The position numbers were made by a program, and so were the translations under genes. 64,000 nt of DNA from Nocardioides ferulae (GTDB taxonomy: Bacteria; Actinomycetota; Actinomycetes; Propionibacteriales; Nocardioidaceae), in contig NZ_QZVR01000005.1 of the NCBI RefSeq assembly GCF_003660455.1, positions 248,001-312,000 of the forward strand, given 5' to 3'. The notes beneath the pieces are model-generated. The model ran no database searches and had not been told where the DNA came from. It saw nothing but the letters and a program-made list of their open reading frames with translations. Every line of letters starts with the position of its first letter. Position 1 is the stretch's first letter. Positions 63,853 to 64,000 of this stretch are shown here, piece by piece.

Positions 63853-64000
63853 CCGAGCGGCCGGCCGCCCTGCCGGCGCAGGCCGACCAGGCACCGCACG
63901 CGATCCCCGTGCACGAGGTCGTGCTGCTGCTGCAGACCGACCCCGCGCACGGCCTCGCCGAGGCGGAGGCCGAGCGCCGGCTCCACCGCTACGGGCCCAA
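63849..64000 (+). CDS. P-type cation-transporting ATPase, N-terminal fragment
   Basis: Only the first 50 residues are in the window, ending with the edge. HAIPVHEVVLLLQTDPAHGLAEAEAERRLHRYGPN is the cation ATPase N-terminal domain (PF00690). The ion (calcium, magnesium or other) cannot be told. GTG 63849 overlaps the mini-ORF stop. Confidence 0.85.
   Translation, partial: MTERPAALPAQADQAPHAIPVHEVVLLLQTDPAHGLAEAEAERRLHRYGP

Overview
The window is high-GC, gene-dense actinobacterial chromosome, most likely from a Nocardioides-like member of the Nocardioidaceae. The evidence is indirect: strong GC bias at third codon positions, many GTG starts, a mycothiol-dependent-type enzyme, an EtfD-like membrane reductase, a FadE5-type acyl-CoA dehydrogenase, a dUMP-forming type dCTP deaminase and a LysE/LysG pair. 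Many genes look leaderless: a TANNNT-like -10 hexamer sits 6-7 nt before the ATG/GTG, for example at 2099, 4719, 7853, 7944, 30457, 35821 and 63677. I saw no phage, transposase, CRISPR array or rRNA.

Layout. 1-6.6 kb: cut-off peptidase E, a small unknown protein, an aldo/keto reductase divergent from an XRE regulator, phosphoglucomutase, and three overlapping genes for related small anchored proteins. 6.5-13.9 kb: two membrane proteins that diverge from a 48-bp palindrome, a protein with PWPD repeats, an HxlR/RidA divergent pair with an operator, a polA-like gene split by one in-frame TGA, and a DHFR-fold protein. 13.9-25.4 kb: an SDR overlapping a maleylpyruvate-isomerase-family gene, a GAF/PP2C phosphatase, an NHL/thioredoxin protein, an MFS transporter, a trehalose-synthase-like GH13 enzyme with an LLM oxidoreductase, and lysE/lysG. 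25.4-33.3 kb: FadE5-like dehydrogenase, a TauE/SafE exporter followed by an Rrf2 regulator, a SnoaL-like gene behind a KstR-type operator, DUF2461, a secreted FN3-like protein, and tRNA-Gly(CCC) with two degenerate copies of its 3' half.

33.3-45.4 kb: SGNH hydrolase, a sigma factor with a membrane partner, dcd, an iron-boxed siderophore-interacting protein, a HicB-like/DUF4097 operon behind four TGAYRTCA boxes, a sodium:solute symporter with a small membrane partner, and an EtfD-like Fe-S reductase whose long tail carries seven SLFD motifs. 45.5-57 kb: a large secreted metal-hydrolase-like protein, an EamA transporter preceded by a putative leader peptide and terminator, an MFS transporter, a choice-of-anchor P protein, hutH-hutU, and an M48 peptidase. 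57-64 kb: a tiny DUF6131-like protein, two citrate-lyase-beta/HpcH-type genes in an operon, an 84-bp nested hairpin, DUF1992, M20 peptidase plus MFS transporter, and the start of a P-type ATPase behind a Trp-rich mini-ORF.

How parts connect. FadE5 and EtfD belong to the same beta-oxidation electron route (dehydrogenase to ETF to membrane reductase), and both genes have a similar 14-bp motif about 90-110 bp upstream. HutH and HutU do consecutive steps of histidine breakdown. LysG probably controls LysE. The Rrf2 regulator and TauE/SafE look like a sulfur-export module. The most unusual features are the nonsense-interrupted polA-like gene, the tRNA-Gly 3'-half triplication, the putative attenuators at EamA and the P-type ATPase, the EtfD tail repeats, and several long intergenic palindromes that share an architecture but not a sequence. 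All functional calls rest on reading the sequence; no database search was possible.
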